Below the pieces are notes generated by a model. That model saw nothing but the letters and a program-made list of their open reading frames with translations, did not search any database and was not told the origin of the DNA. A stretch of DNA of 64,000 bases from Ailanthus altissimus (taxonomy: Eukaryota > Streptophyta > Magnoliopsida > Sapindales > Simaroubaceae): contig OX327697.1 in NCBI GenBank assembly GCA_946807835.1, forward strand, positions 6,959,001-7,023,000, given 5' to 3'. This document shows, piece after piece, positions 48,077-61,199 of this stretch. The stretch's first letter is position 1. Each line of letters opens with the position of its first letter. The translations under genes and the position numbers were made by a program.

Positions 48077-50387
48077 TGTTAAAATTTGTGCTTACGTGTC
48101 ATCTCATTGTTATATGAATATTTTATTTTATAATATTTATTCAGTACATCTTTTGTTAAATCACTAATTACACAAATTAAATGGTATAATGCTTGTGATA
48201 CTACATACATTGTAATATCAGAAGGAGTTCAGATTTGGTCTAAAAGAGTTTAGATCAGAACTAAGAGCTAACATCACTGAGAACTATAAATGCTGAAGAG
48301 TTAGCATATTATAATAATCAGCAAAATCTAAGGATTAGAACCTTGTTTGTAACGACACAAAGATCTGAGAGTACACCAATAATAACATAGTTACAAGAGT
48401 TATAATTGGTGCTAAAAAAATGTTATTATGCAAGTCTATTCTCAAATTATATGTTTCTGGTCTTATTCACTGATACAGGTCTGTCGGTGAAACTTTTTCT
48501 CATAGACCAGTGTATACTATATTTAGATGGTTGTTCTTAGCTGACTATGAGCTTACTGGAAGTTCTTATAGCATACAGGTATCAGTAAGGACTGAATAAT
48601 GAACAAGCTCAACGAGGACCCTAATAGACATCCCATGAAGTCGTCAATAGAAGTCCTCTCAAGTTGAGTAATATATGTGGTCGTTTGACCTAAGTGTCAT
48701 GATGGGCTTGTAAGTGATCCATCATACTTTAGTTCCACACATGTCACATACCTTTCATGGTGTGATCGCTAGATGTCGCTGGGTATAGTCCGATGCTTAT
48801 AAAGTCCGGTGTGTATAGATATGTGATTTGTTAGCTCACATGGGTGAATTGTATATCTATGTGCTCCAAGACTGTATCTTAAAAAGTCTTATGACCGTAA
48901 GCAACAAGTCCAGGAAAAGAGTTTTCCACAGGGTTAAATAATATCGTAAAAGTGTTTGCGTATATTATTTACCAAGATACGTGTCTGGAGATAAGTTTAT
49001 GGATGAGCACATGGAAATTTGATGGTGGTGATCTATATCCCCGCTCTTCTAGGATATAATTGGCGGAATGATTATATGTATGCGCTTTGACCTCAACTTT
49101 ATGGTCTACTGTACTGATTTGTAATATTCGTGACGTGTGCGTAAGGTATCGATTTTAGACTCTCAGAATAGTTTCGTTTGACAAATCAGGCATGGACCTA
49201 GAAAATTCTGCAATATGAAGTATACTCGTTGTGCACTGGGGCAACGTACCGAATTAAATAATTCGATCTAGTAAATTTTAACAGACCAAACATTTGCTTT
49301 AGTCTCCCTCCGGTTGTGCACGTGTCAAGACTTAAGAGTTAAGTACATCAATTAGTTAACAATTAGTTGTTGATCAATTGGATGTTGACACATGGCGCAT
49401 TGTGGGCTAATTATTATTTGACTTAAAAATTATCAAAATAACCTTACTTATTAGACAAACAAGATCATTATTTTATTCATTAAAATGTTTAATGAATAAA
49501 ATAATAATAATAATATATGATATTATTATTTAATAGAAGTCAAACAATCATTATAATAATCAAATTGGCATTGTTTCTACTATAATTTAATATGATTAAA
49601 TTAATTATTTAATATTGATTAAATGATGAAACAAGACACAAAAGGATGGTTTTTTCAATTATTGGGGTCGGATATGTTTCTTGCAAATGAGAAAATATTT
49701 CTTTTTTAGCCAAAATTTTGGTCAAATTCATCCAAAAGCATTTGCCCCATTTTGTTCTTCTTTTCCATTATTTATTGTAAACAAATAGAAAGGTAAATAT
49801 GCAAGTAATGTGCCATCCCTTGTAGGACAAATGTTGTCCATTGAGAGGGAAAAGAAAATAAAATAAAAAAGAGCAAATGGTTGCTCATTGTTGTTGCAAG
49901 AAGTGGTTCAGCTATTGAGAATTAGGTAGAGAAGTTAAGTGTTTTTTATTTCTCTAAAGGTTAGGAAAAACTCTCAAGTGGTTGAGAGTAGAAAAAAAAA
50001 ACACTTCATCTATTCTTCTTCTTCTTGGTCAATTATTCTATAAGATAGAAATAAAGATTCAAGTGTTGAATCCTTTGCTGAAAAGACTGTTATTCTAGCT
50101 TCTCCAAGTCTACTGAGTTGGGGGACTAGAATTGTGAACAAGAACACTTCATGTGGTACTCAATTTTGACGAAAATCCAAAGGCTTGCTAAGGTATCAAA
50201 TTTTCAATCTCTATGTAGTTTATATTTATGAGATAACATGTAAAAACTTATTTGTATTTATCATTAAGAAATTACATTTTTGGTCTTCTGCTGTGCTTAT
50301 ATGCATGTAATACGTATGCAAATTTGAATTATAGACACAAACCCATATGTATGCACCCTAGGTTTAAAATTACTCACAATAGCAGCA
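48077..50387 (+). repeat. Solo LTR of the copia A family, opposite orientation
   Basis: It starts TGTTAAAATTTGTGCTTACG and runs colinear with the reverse complement of 5007-7208, sharing 'ggtataatgcttgtgata', the 'gagttcagatttgg' region and the closing '...cacccta.gttt' part. The right end is near 50387. The flanks CATAAC and CATAC(T) may be a degraded duplication. Copia C pol continues on both sides. Confidence 0.8.
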
Positions 50388-51997
50388 TACTAAAGATTTG
50401 AATACTTACTACTCATTGCTTCATCATAAGAATTAAGTTCTTGTTCATACATATTTTGAGCAGATATAAGAGCATAAGCAATCAAATCTAGAATGAGGCT
50501 TAATCTGTCTTCTTTCTCTATCTCTAGCTAACTGATATGTATCTAAAGTGGACTCATTTAACCTATGTATATGACCCTGTTCCCCTTCATTGAGTGAATG
50601 ATTTATATCACCACCAATTAGATTTTCAGTGTCAGCACTCTGAGGGGATGGGGTTTCCACCTCAAAATGAGTAATCTCTTCTTTAAGGGGTGTAAAATTA
50701 TGCTGACCAGTATTATTTTTCTTGAATTTCCATTAATAGATTTTAAACAAGGCATTTCAGCTTCATTAAAGACAACATCTCTACTAGTTATTATCTTTAC
50801 ACTGGATTGTCCCTAAACCAGAGTCTATAGCCTTTAACCTCTTCAAGATATCCCAAAAATACACATTTATTATATCTAGGTTCAAAATTATCTTCTGTTT
50901 TATATGCATATGTTGCATACCCAAATATTCTTAAATGAAAGTAACTTGGTGGTTTATCTAACCATAACTCCTTAGTTGTCTTAAAATCTATTGCACTAAA
51001 AGGTGATCTGTTTTATAAAGTAACATGCAATGTTAAGAGCTTCTCCTCAATAACTTTTATTTATACTAGAACCAATCAATATGTATCTTGTTTTATTTAA
51101 TAAAGTTCTATTCATTCTTTTGATATTGTCATTTTTTTGGGGTGTATACTTAACAATTCTATGCATTAAGACTCTATTTTCTTTACAGAAGTTATTAAAT
51201 TCTTCATTACAAAATTCCATACCATTATTTGTTCTAAGTGCCTTTAAATTCTTTCCAGTTTTTTTTTCAACTAATTGTTTCCATTACTTAAATTTTGTAA
51301 AAGTATCACTTTTATTCTTAACTAAATAGACCCATAATTTTCTAGAATAATCATATATTATAGACAAGAAATATCTATTACCCTCATGAATTAATGTATT
51401 TGTAGGTCCCCAAAGATCAGCATGAGCACATTATAAAATAGGTTTTGATCTGTAAGAATTGATTTTAAAACTTAGTCTTTGTTGTTTATCTAAAACACAT
51501 TGTTCACAAAATTTAATTTTAGTAATTGTGTCAACAAGCCCTATTTACTATTTCATAAAGACCTAGGCTATTGATATGACTAAGTCTTTTATGCCACATA
51601 TATGTTCTATCTAGATCCTGGGTTACAGTAGCAATATTAGGTTCAAATATTTTTCTAACCTATAATATGTACAAGCCATTATGTTTTTGACCCTTTATTA
51701 CAATTAATGATCCATGAGAAATTTTTAACAGTCCATTCTCAAGTTTGCATGTATATCCACCTTCATCCAAGACCCATAAAAAGATTAAATTCCTTTTTAA
51801 ATCTGGAATGTACCTAACATTCTCTAAGGTCGTGATATTCTCACCAAACATTTTAATGATTATAGTTCCTATATCCTTAACTTTATAGGGTTGATTATTG
51901 CCCATTAAAACCTTTCCTCCATCATAGAAAAATATAAAAATTGAATTTTCAAAGCTTTTCAGAAACCCTAAAAACCCAATAGCTCTAATACCACTAT
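50388..51997 (-). pseudogene. Copia C protease-integrase relic lacking gag
   Basis: The minus-strand frame at 51884-51660 reads GKVLMGNNQPYKVKDIGTI and VRYIPDLKRNLI, the protease tail and gag-pre-integrase segment of copia. Then come HKRLSHI-type zinc sequence near 51600, integrase fragments to about 50900, and the linker 50660-50390 (TYQLARDRERRQIKPHSRF). Only about 110 bases separate the primer-binding site from this protease segment, so gag and the protease active site are deleted. Confidence 0.8.
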
Positions 51998-52495
51998 TGT
52001 AAATACAACTCAAAGACTTAATAATCTTACCAAGAATCAAACAATACACAAAGCTGAAACCAATCACACATCGAAACCAAAGTTTATAGTGGTTTAATTA
52101 CACAACGTGACCTACATCCATTTGAGCTCAACAAAAAGCTGCACTATTATGATGAAGTATTACGGTCCTAAGAGTTTACAAACTCTTATTAGCATCTATT
52201 GGACTCGATCTATATAAGAAATTCACAAGCTTTACAATCAATTTACCCCAAGAACAGTAACCCCAGACCAGCGAGAGAGAGAACCGGAAGACTCGAGAAA
52301 CTCTCTAACGAGATTACAGCCACACACCTTTACACATAAGAAAAACACAAATATATAGTAAACCAAAATGACGCCGTATAAGCCTAGGGTTACAACTCTT
52401 ATATTCACAAAGTCTAAAATGCCCTCATGTACCTAAATGACTCATAAGCCCCTTTTATAAAGTGTGCATTTACTTTGGAAACCACATTTTCTACA

Positions 52496-52980
52496 AAAGG
52501 TTTCTTCAATAGCCCTTTGAGATCAAGGTGCCGGTGAGAGATCAAAGGCTCGCGGGGTGAGGAATTGCTATGTTATCTTCAAATGGGAGCCCAATTATAA
52601 ATTCAGGATTTATTTTTTTGTGCTATAATCTGTGTTTATAAATGAACTCAAAGGTTGGTTTTTAATGAATGAAAAATTGCAGTATTATTAAAAATAAAAG
52701 AAATTGTTTTAGGGTTTTATAGTGTTATTTGAATACATGATGAAATTATTTGGTTATAGGAATAATAATGTTTAGACATAGGGATAAGGATATTTGGATA
52801 CGGGATAAGGGGTGTTCGGACAATACAGTATTGAAATAATGATACTACAATTTTCTCTATTAATTCTAATATAAGATTTCCTAACTGTTGGATGTTATTG
52901 CCTATTTTTTAAACTAGTGTGTATTAATAAAATTAGGTGATACATTAAGGGTATTCATGATAATATCTTTAAAATTTAAA
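52496..52980. other. Flank of copia C, no gene seen
   Basis: Mixed-composition sequence without a recognisable ORF. It may continue the host segment that copia C entered. Confidence 0.4.
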
Positions 52981-54930
52981 TTGATATAAATTGATTTAGA
53001 ATTACAATTATAAAATTTTATGGAATTAAAATTGGAATTATAAAATTTAATAGAATTATAATTATAATATGTAATGTAATTGAAATTGAAAAAAAATTAA
53101 AATAGAATTATAAAATTTATTGTAAATTGAATTGAAATTGAAACTATAAACTTTATTATAAATTGAATTAGAATTATAAATTTTAACGTAAATTGAATTA
53201 GATATAAATTTTAATGCAAATTGAATTGGAATTGCAATTATATACGTTAATGGAATCGGAATTATAAAATTTAATAGAATTAGAATTGAAATTATAAACT
53301 TTAATGTAAATTGAATTGATATTTGAATTATAAAATTTAATGTAAATTGAATTGTTATTTGAATTATAAAATTTAATGTAAATTGAATTGGAATTACAAT
53401 TATCTACGTTAATAGAATTAGAATTATAAAATTTAATAGAATTAAAATTATAATATTTAATGTAAATAGAATTTGGTTTGAATTTATGAAATTTAATGTT
53501 AATTGAATTATTTTTAGAACTATAAAATTTAATGTAAATTTAATTACAATAATTATAAAATTTTAATGTAATTGAATCGAAATTGTAATTATAAAATTTA
53601 ATAGAATCGGAATTAAAATTATAAAATTTAATAGAATTGAAATTTGAATTATAAATTTAATGTAAATTTAATTGAAATTATAATTATAAAATTTATTGTA
53701 AATTGAATTGTACTTGCAATTATAAACTTTAATGTAAATTGAATTAGAATTTAAATTATAAATAGACCGAAGTCTCGTAGGCAACCGGTGACCGTCTCTA
53801 GGAGGGCATTTTGGCGGAACTTTCTTGATCCACTTTCAATCTAATTTCACTAGGAGAAAGCCACTTGAGAGAAAAACATTGATTAGGAAAATAAAAAATC
53901 TAAGCTGTATTTGAGGGAAGAAAGATAGATTATACATTAGAATTAAAATTATAAATTCAATGTAAATTGAATTGAATTGCAATTATAAATTTTAATAGAA
54001 TTGAAATTAAAATAATAATATTTAATATATTTGGAATTAGAATTGAAATTAGAATTGTAAATTTTAATATAAATTGAATTGAAATTAGAATTAAAAAATT
54101 TAATGTAAATTAAATAAGAATTGCAATTATAAACTTTAATGTAAATTGAATTGGAATTGGAATTACAAATTTTAATGGAATTAAAATTAAAATTATAAAA
54201 TTTAATAAAATTAAATTTGGAATTATAAATTTAATGCAAATTGAATAGAAATGAGAATAGTAAAATTTAATGTAAATTGAATTGGAATTGGAATTGAAAT
54301 CATAATCCTAATCCTAATTCCAATTTCATTCAATTTTATAATCCCAATTTCAATTCTAATTCTATTAAATTTTATAATTCTAATCTCAATTCTAATTTTA
54401 TATTAAATTTTATAATCTCAATTCCAATTCTATTAAATGTTATAATCTCAATTTCAATTCTAATTCCATTAAATTTTGTAATCTGAATCCTAATTCTAAT
54501 AAATGTTTTTCAAATTTTAATGTAAATTAAATTGGAATTTGAATTATAAAATTTAATGTAAATTGAATTGAAATTTCAATTATAAATTTTAATGGAATTG
54601 AAATTGGAATTATAAAATGAAATAGAATTGAATTTGAATTATAAAATTTAATAGAATTGAAGTTGAAATTATTAAATTTAATGTAAATTGAAATTTAATG
54701 TAAATTGAATTAGAATTGCAATATAAACTTTAATGTAAATTGAATTGGAATTGTAATTATTAAATTTAATGTAAATTGAATTGGAATTGGAATTATAAAA
54801 TTTAATGGAATTGAATTTGAAATTATAAAATTTAATAGAATTGAAATTAGAATTATAAAATTTAGAATTGTAATGATACTTACAAATGTAATTGAAATTT
54901 GGAATTGGAATTATAAAATTTAATATAATA
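52980..54930. repeat. AT-rich minisatellite array with an inverted block
   Basis: Dozens of degenerate units of about 30-36 bp built on 'aattgaattggaattataaa' and 'atttaatgtaa'. Between about 54296 and 54500 the units run in the opposite orientation ('attataatcccaatttcaat'). A unique segment of about 175 bp interrupts the array at 53763-53937. Confidence 0.9.
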
Positions 54931-55600
54931 TTATTATATGAATTACTATTTTTTTTTAATTCACTTTAATATTTAAAATAAAATTTAATTTAATCAAAAT
55001 TTGAATTTACCTAATTCAATATATTTATGATTAGAGGGAGAATTAGAGAATTAAGAAGACAATTTAATTATTTAATTAATCTAATTAACTCAATAAAAAA
55101 AAGTCCATATTTAAAAAAAAAAATCATTAAATAATTTTAAAATATATATTTTTAAAATAAAATAAACTCAACAATATATTATTTAACGCTTTAAAATCTT
55201 TTAAAAATTATGAATAATAAAATAAAATTAATTAAAAAAATTAATTAAAAAAAATATTGTTGGCCTAGCTGAGGCTATGGCAGTGGCCAACCTGATGTGG
55301 CTGACCAAAAAAGCCAAATCAAGTCATTGACTTTTTAATTTTTTTAAAAAAAATTTGTTTTTAATTTTATTGTTATTTTTTAATTTTTTATTGTTATTTT
55401 TTAATTTTATTTTAATTTTTAAGAGTTTTTTTATTATTATTATTATTTAAAAGGTTTTATTATGATAAAATTTTAAATCTTCATTCAAAAAGTAATTTAG
55501 TCAGAGACACTAGTGAAATATTTCTGTATATATTTTTCTAAACATTTTAAGTATTAATGTCACTTCACTATGCTCTTTAAAACTCTTCAAGTATTTCTAT
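54931..55600. other. AT-rich spacer with a small GC-richer hairpin core
   Basis: Nothing coding. 55260-55325 (ggcctagctgaggctatggc) is flanked by A-rich and T-rich arms that could pair, a possible foldback relic. Confidence 0.4.
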
Positions 55601-55869
55601 AATTATGCCTTCCTCCGGAGTAATTATAAAAATTATCCTATTAAATACAAATGTGAAGTTGTGAAACTATCCAGTGAGACCACGGCACTCAAATATAATC
55701 TGAGCCCCCATATGAAGGTTTTCATGCGTAGGGATGTGAAAATAGTGTGAAGTTGTATAATAATAACGACCAGGTGAGGCAATAAAATAACTAAAGCAAT
55801 ACGAAACACAATTTGCTTAAAACATGAGGTCAAGCATAGGATGGGGATCTTTTGCAAATGCAAAATGAC

Positions 55870-56454
55870 TTTTCAAACATGTACATCTGCTTTCTACATG
55901 CTCACCACTAAACTAACCAAACTTGTCATCAAGAGGAATCTCACTTCCTACAACAGATAAAAAGTAAATCATGCCAAAACGATAGAGATAACAAGCATAG
56001 AATAATAATAACCAGAGCCAGGCCACTAACAATTACAAAAAACACATTTACATCTTCAAGACCAATCTTAAATCAACAATTTGGTCTATACAAATTTTGT
56101 TTCAACAGTAATTGATCAAAAATACAAATCAAAGGACCCTTACAAGACTCTTAAGTCACCTTATCTTTATATTACAAAAGGTGCCATGCTCTCCAAAATT
56201 TAGAAGAGTTACGAGGTTTTGCCGTTCTCTTTTCTTTTGCTCAATCAAAATACATACAATGAAATTAGCAAAGGAGATAGATCACCGACAAAAAAAGAAC
56301 ACATTATATATTTATATACAATACTACATCATATTCTTAGATTTCCCTCAAAAAAATATTCAAAATTCCCTCTTGTTAGGTCTGTCTGTCTGCTGTGCTT
56401 GTGAATTATGTTGGCGTTGAGCTTCCTTCTATATACAGTTTCTTTTATGCAGTT
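55870..56454 (-). other. Likely 3' UTR and downstream flank of the 177-aa protein gene
   Basis: No ORF with protein character was found on either strand. Composition is similar to the gene and no repeat is recognised. The 3' end is not determinable by eye. Confidence 0.4.
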
Positions 56455-57363
56455 CTAAGCCACAGCAGGGATGCTGGAATTTTGGCGATCCCTGTTGAGG
56501 CAATCAAATCCTTCTATTCTAACAGTGGCCGGTTTAAGCCCTAAGTTCATTCTAGCACACCCAGCCTTACGTGCTGATGATGATGGAGATGACAAACCAG
56601 ACGGGGGAGGCACTTGAAATGATGGCAAAGGACTGAGCTTCTCATCTCCAAAACGAGCATCTTGAACTAAAGGGTTGGCAGCCCTGCTTGGAGGAGACCC
56701 ACAAAAAAAGGGGGGCGAAGATGCTACCGGGGGTGCTGATTGTTCCATCCCATAACCCTCCTGTAACGTTAAAAAGAAAACTATATGAATTAAACATACC
56801 CCATCATGAAATAATCAGACAGAACAAACCCATCTAACATTAATCTAGCAAGTATGCAAGCAAAATCACGATCCCTAATAAGATAAACTCAAATATATGA
56901 AACAAGAAGAATCAGTGATAACTTTTTTATAAAAAAATTTGAACTAAACATAACAATTTATGAATTCATAGACATAAAAACTACAAAAACCCCATAAGAT
57001 CAGCCTATAAGATTAAATAACCATAGAAAAAAAAAAACAAGTACCTTCATGAGAATGATGTCTAGAAGCTCTGCCCCAGCTTTGGAATCGGACACCTCAA
57101 CCAGATGACTGCGATCAAACAAAAACTCTTATTAAAAAATTAAGCTTTAAATTAAAACAAGCACAGAAAAAAGAACACAAATATAAGTAAAATTCATACC
57201 TCATGTGCCGTCTAAATGGCCTGTTAGGAATATTAGCCAAAATCCCAACTCGGCGGGGTTTTGGGCAAACAACAGACTCCCTCTGCTCAATTAAGGAAAC
57301 CGAGTTGTACCTCTCCTCATGAGCTGCGCTAAAGGCGTTCTTCTGATGATAGAATTGGTTCAT
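56455..57363 (-). CDS. Conserved plant protein of unknown function, three coding exons, 177 aa
   Basis: Coding exons are 57363-57200, 57108-57045 and 56760-56455, joined by GT-AG introns (AG|GTATGA at 57200/57199, acceptor AG at 57110-57109, AAG|GTACTT at 57045/57044, acceptor AG at 56762-56761). Exon phases fit without a stop. The protein has a Ser/Glu-rich N-terminus, then PKPRRVGILANIPNRPFR, an acidic central part (VEVSDSKAGAELLDIIL), a Pro/Ser-rich middle (PSRAANPLVQDARFGDEK; PPPSGLSSPSSS) and a conserved-looking end (VRIEGFDCLNRDRQNSSIPA). I see no signal peptide, membrane segment or known catalytic motif; it looks largely disordered. I recall closely similar uncharacterised proteins in other eudicots but assign no function. 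It is the only intact host gene here. Confidence 0.88.
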
Positions 57364-58361
57364 CTTTCAAAACCCGCTTTAATTCGACAGAAAAACGCCT
57401 GTCCGTAAAAAAAAAAAACATATTAGTTCCACTAAAATGATCAGTAACTGTTGTAAAAACTGCCCACATATCTGTTTGGGTCTAAGAAAATTTGGAAAAA
57501 AAAAAAAAGAAAATAAGCAACCAAACAGAGAATCACAAGATCTATTCACCACAAAGATCGACCAATTTCAACTTCAATAAACGGAATCCTAAACAAATTA
57601 AATTCACATACATGTTTGATTGGTTAGAAAATTACATAAAAGATACGGAAATAAACAATTTTCTCCACAACCAAAACAGCAAACCGCGAAAAGCTCATAT
57701 GAAGCCATCAAATCGAGTTCATATATGTTTCTGGTTGCTAAGAAAATCAGATAGAGGAAGAAAAAAAATTTATCGGCAACCACACATCCCACAGCGAAAT
57801 TTATTAATTAAATAATCGCCATCACAAACAAAACGTAGAAAATAAAAAATTTCTCGGCAACCAAACAGGAAAAAAAAACAAGAGATTTATGCAATTGGCC
57901 AACAGATCTAGATTCAAACCTTGTGGAAGAAAAAACAATTACTTCATCCACTAATAAAAACTACAAAAACTCTCACAACAATCGAACGATTCGAATCAAC
58001 GCGAAACGGTTCGATTTATGAGCAGGTAATATACCATCAGGCTTCGGGATTTAAAGGAAACAAAAACACGAAAGAGATAAAAACGCGTTAGCAGAAAATT
58101 TAAAAATTATGGTGGATGGATTATTTTACAGCTATTAAACGCCAGATCTGAAATTTGACTTGTAACAGAAAATATTTTGAAACGTAACCGAACTCTTACA
58201 CGGACCAGATCTAGAACGATCTAATTTTAGAAAAGCCAAAAAAAAAAAACGCCGCCGTTTTTACCTAGAGAAAATCTTCCGAGGTATTGATTGATGTTTG
58301 CGAAGATGGATGCCACGGAGGAGCGGAGAAGAGAGAGAGAAGGCGTTGCTGGGGATTTATA
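57364..58361 (-). promoter_or_regulatory. Promoter, 5' UTR and 5' UTR intron of the 177-aa protein gene
   Basis: A TATA box (TATAAAT, minus, 58361-58355) precedes a probable first exon at about 58325-58265. Its donor is AG|GTAAAA at 58265/58264. An acceptor after a long pyrimidine run (minus ...ACGGACAG at 57399) opens the second leader exon, 57398-57364, just before the ATG. The leader intron would be about 866 nt. Leader introns often raise expression in plants. GA repeats lie at 58331-58341. Confidence 0.65.
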
Positions 58362-58670
58362 GAGGTGTAATGAGTAATGACGTATGATAGGTTATGTTGC
58401 TAATTTTGGCCGAACGGTGTCGTTTCTGGGATAATATTTTATATTAAAATAATTATATGAATATTTTTTTATTTTTACAAATATTTTCCATTTTAAAGCA
58501 ATATCTTTGATTACTTCGTCAAATAAACGGTTACATCAAATGGACGATGGATAACAGAAGATCGGCTGATCTCATAAAGTTTATTATGGCAAGTAAATAA
58601 TATTAATAATTTACCCTTCTACAAAATTGAACTTGAATTTATATAAAACGACGTTTACTGTGTCAAAAAT

Positions 58671-59631
58671 ATTAATGATAAGTCAAAATATTTTTTTCAC
58701 AGGAATAAAGGTCTTAACTTTAAAAATAACAAAAATATTTAATGTAATTTTTAAGAAGCATTTATTTAAATTTTTTTTTTTTGTTTAATAAAATTTCTCG
58801 CAAAAATTACATATATATATATATAAAGTATTTTATTATTGGAAAGCATTTAAAGTAACGTGCCACTTGGACACGTACCTAGATTCTATAATATATTATG
58901 AATAAGGTTAAAGTTGTGAATTAATTAAAATATTTAATGGTATTGTTCACCAAACAATAAAGTAAATAGCTCATTAAATCATGTTTCTATATTATACAGT
59001 ATTGTTCTTGTCCCTTTATGAACTTAAGTTTTTTTTTAAAAAAATTATAAGTTAAATTTTATTCATTAATTTTATATAAATTTATAGTGTAGATTTAAAA
59101 TTAAGACTAATATTTAATGTCATTAACTTTAAATCATTGAATTATAACAGGTCAATAAATATTAATGATAAGTCAAAATATGTTTTTTACAAGAATAAAG
59201 GTCTTAACTTTAAAAATAACAAAAATATTTAATGTAATTTTTAAGAAGCATTTATTTAAATATTTTTTTTTGTTTAATAAAATTTCTCACAAAAAATTAC
59301 ATATATATATAAAGTATTTTATAAAGCATTTAAAATAACGCACCACTTGGACACGTACCTAGATTCTATAATATATTATGAATAAGGTTAAAGTTATAAA
59401 TTAATTAAAATATTTAATGGTATTGTTCACTAAATAATGAAGTAAATAGCTCATTAAATCATGTTTTTATACAGTATTATTTTTGTCCTTTTATGAACTT
59501 AAGTTTTTTTTTAAATTATAAGTTAAATTTCATTTATTAATTTCATATAATTTTATAGTGTAGATTTAAAATTAAGAGTAATATTTAATGTCATTAACTT
59601 TAAATCATTGAATTATAACAGGTCAATAAAT
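58671..59631. repeat. Tandem duplication with 490-bp period
   Basis: 58671-59160 and 59161-59631 match closely, for example 'attaatgataagtcaaaata' at both starts and 'gacacgtacctagattctat' inside both. The second copy is slightly shorter through small deletions in A/T runs. Confidence 0.9.
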
Positions 59632-61010
59632 AAAAATTTAAATCATAATTTTAAATTTAAAATTAAAGTTAAGGAACCCAATTATATGCGGATGATTCTT
59701 AATTAACGTACTTTTTAATTTCCAAATTTTTTTCACAATTTTGCTTTTCATATATTTTTCTTAATTGTTAGTAACTAAAATAAAAGCTCTTTAAAAAAAA
59801 CTAAAATAAAAGCTTTTCTAAGATGGCATGTGACATAGGAGAAATTTGAACCCAAAATTTATATTTTAATGAAAGATTAATATATTGTAAAATATTTTAC
59901 TATTGAGCTATTTTAATAAGTACTTTTTTGAGAGGGTGGTTATTTTTTTAATCAATAAATATAATATTATTAATAAAAAAATCATTAATAATACATCAAA
60001 GGATTATTAAAATTAAACAATTATAAAATTATTAAAACATGTATTGACCTATTAAAATACGATTGGAACATAATCTCTTATTAAAAGAAACTTAAATTAA
60101 AAATTTTTTGTTAAAAAAATTATTCTTACAGTTAAAAATTACTATCTCTATTAAAAATAAAAAATTTTACCCTCATATAAAAAAATAAAGAAATAAAAAT
60201 TACCGTCAGGCAAAAACTTATGATAAAATAGAATGTCATTTGATTTTGTGTAAATATTTAAATTGATAATTTTGAAAATATTATGGAGACTTGGACTGGG
60301 ATGGGATGGGTTGGGTTTTGCTTTGAAATTGTAAAAATTAGTCACGTAAATTACGAAAGAAGGAAGGAAGAGAAAAGTCGGTTTTGGTTGATGGGAAATG
60401 GAGCGAGGCCGGAAATTTGAGTTTGACTAAGCAGATGCGGTGTCACCGCTGGCTTCCATTTGTTTCCAATTCATGAATCCGACTTTTCAACCAAATTTTG
60501 ATCATATTCCAAGAATGATTTTTCCTTTTTCTATTGTTTTTTGAAAGTTCGTAGAAATAGAGAGAGAGAGAGGGGGGCTTTCATGCGCGCAAATCACGCA
60601 TTGGCTGCGAAAGGAAGCTTGTAAAAGGCAATCATGTGGGTGGATCCCATCCGCCCATTTCCACCGCCTGGGATATCTGATCTGATCTTATCTGACCTGT
60701 GATTCTTACACGTGTTTATTAGTATCGTGGTAGGGACCACCTTGTGGGTAAATAAAGCTACCAGCCTACCACATGACCCACGTTTTGAAATCATGCCGGC
60801 CGGCAGGATGGAGTACAGTGCAGCTTTTGTTCTCTCTCCCCAAAATATTTTTAAACAATAATATACAATATTATTTATAAAATTAATAATATTATCTTGT
60901 AGATTTTTTAATATAAAATTAAAAAATTAAAAAATTGTTTTATAAAGATTAAATAATTTTATTTTACTTCATTTGAATTTATTTTTTTTTTAAGATAGAA
61001 AAATCAACTC
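59632..61010. other. Non-coding stretch
   Basis: AT-rich to about 60340, then a more balanced segment at 60340-60830 with a GA run at 60561-60576. It has no gene that I can support. Confidence 0.5.
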
Positions 61011-61047
61011 TTACATTAGAGAGATTATCTATTTTCGTACAAGAGAG

Positions 61048-61190
61048 ATTAAACTACCCTCACGTAGGAAAAATTAAACTACTCTCGTATAAGAGGGATT
61101 ATCTGCTCGAATAAAAGAGACTAAACTACTCTCACGCAAGAGGAATTATTTGCCCTCGCGTGGAGGGACTAAACTACTCTCATATAAGAG
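61048..61190. repeat. Three to four ~47-bp repeats with short palindromes
   Basis: Units share 'taaactactctc' and 'taagagggattat'. The CTCTCRTATAAGAG core is a near-palindrome in each. It probably belongs to a small non-autonomous element. Confidence 0.7.
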
Positions 61191-61199
61191 AGACCAAAA

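Larger units (their letters stand above)
45984..52495 (-). mobile_element. Copia C element (minus strand), gag deleted, split by a solo LTR
   Basis: The two LTRs, 45984-46501 (518 bp) and 51998-52495 (498 bp), share most of their sequence. A decayed initiator-Met primer-binding site (minus TGGTATTAGAGC, 51982-51993) adjoins the right LTR, and a purine tract adjoins the left one. In minus order the interior gives protease/gag-pre-integrase, integrase, the pol linker, RT and RNase H, with many stops. A foreign LTR lies at 48077-50387. Target-site duplications are not clear. Confidence 0.85.

Noticed and set aside
55633..55863. 76-codon minus ORF as a last exon of the host gene
   Set aside because: The host frame ends at TAG 56455-56457 with a conserved-looking C-terminus, and the ORF is hydrophobic and low-complexity.
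57492..57815. 107-codon plus-strand ORF
   Set aside because: It is Lys/Asn-rich and lies in the 5' UTR intron of the minus-strand gene, with no homology that I recognise.
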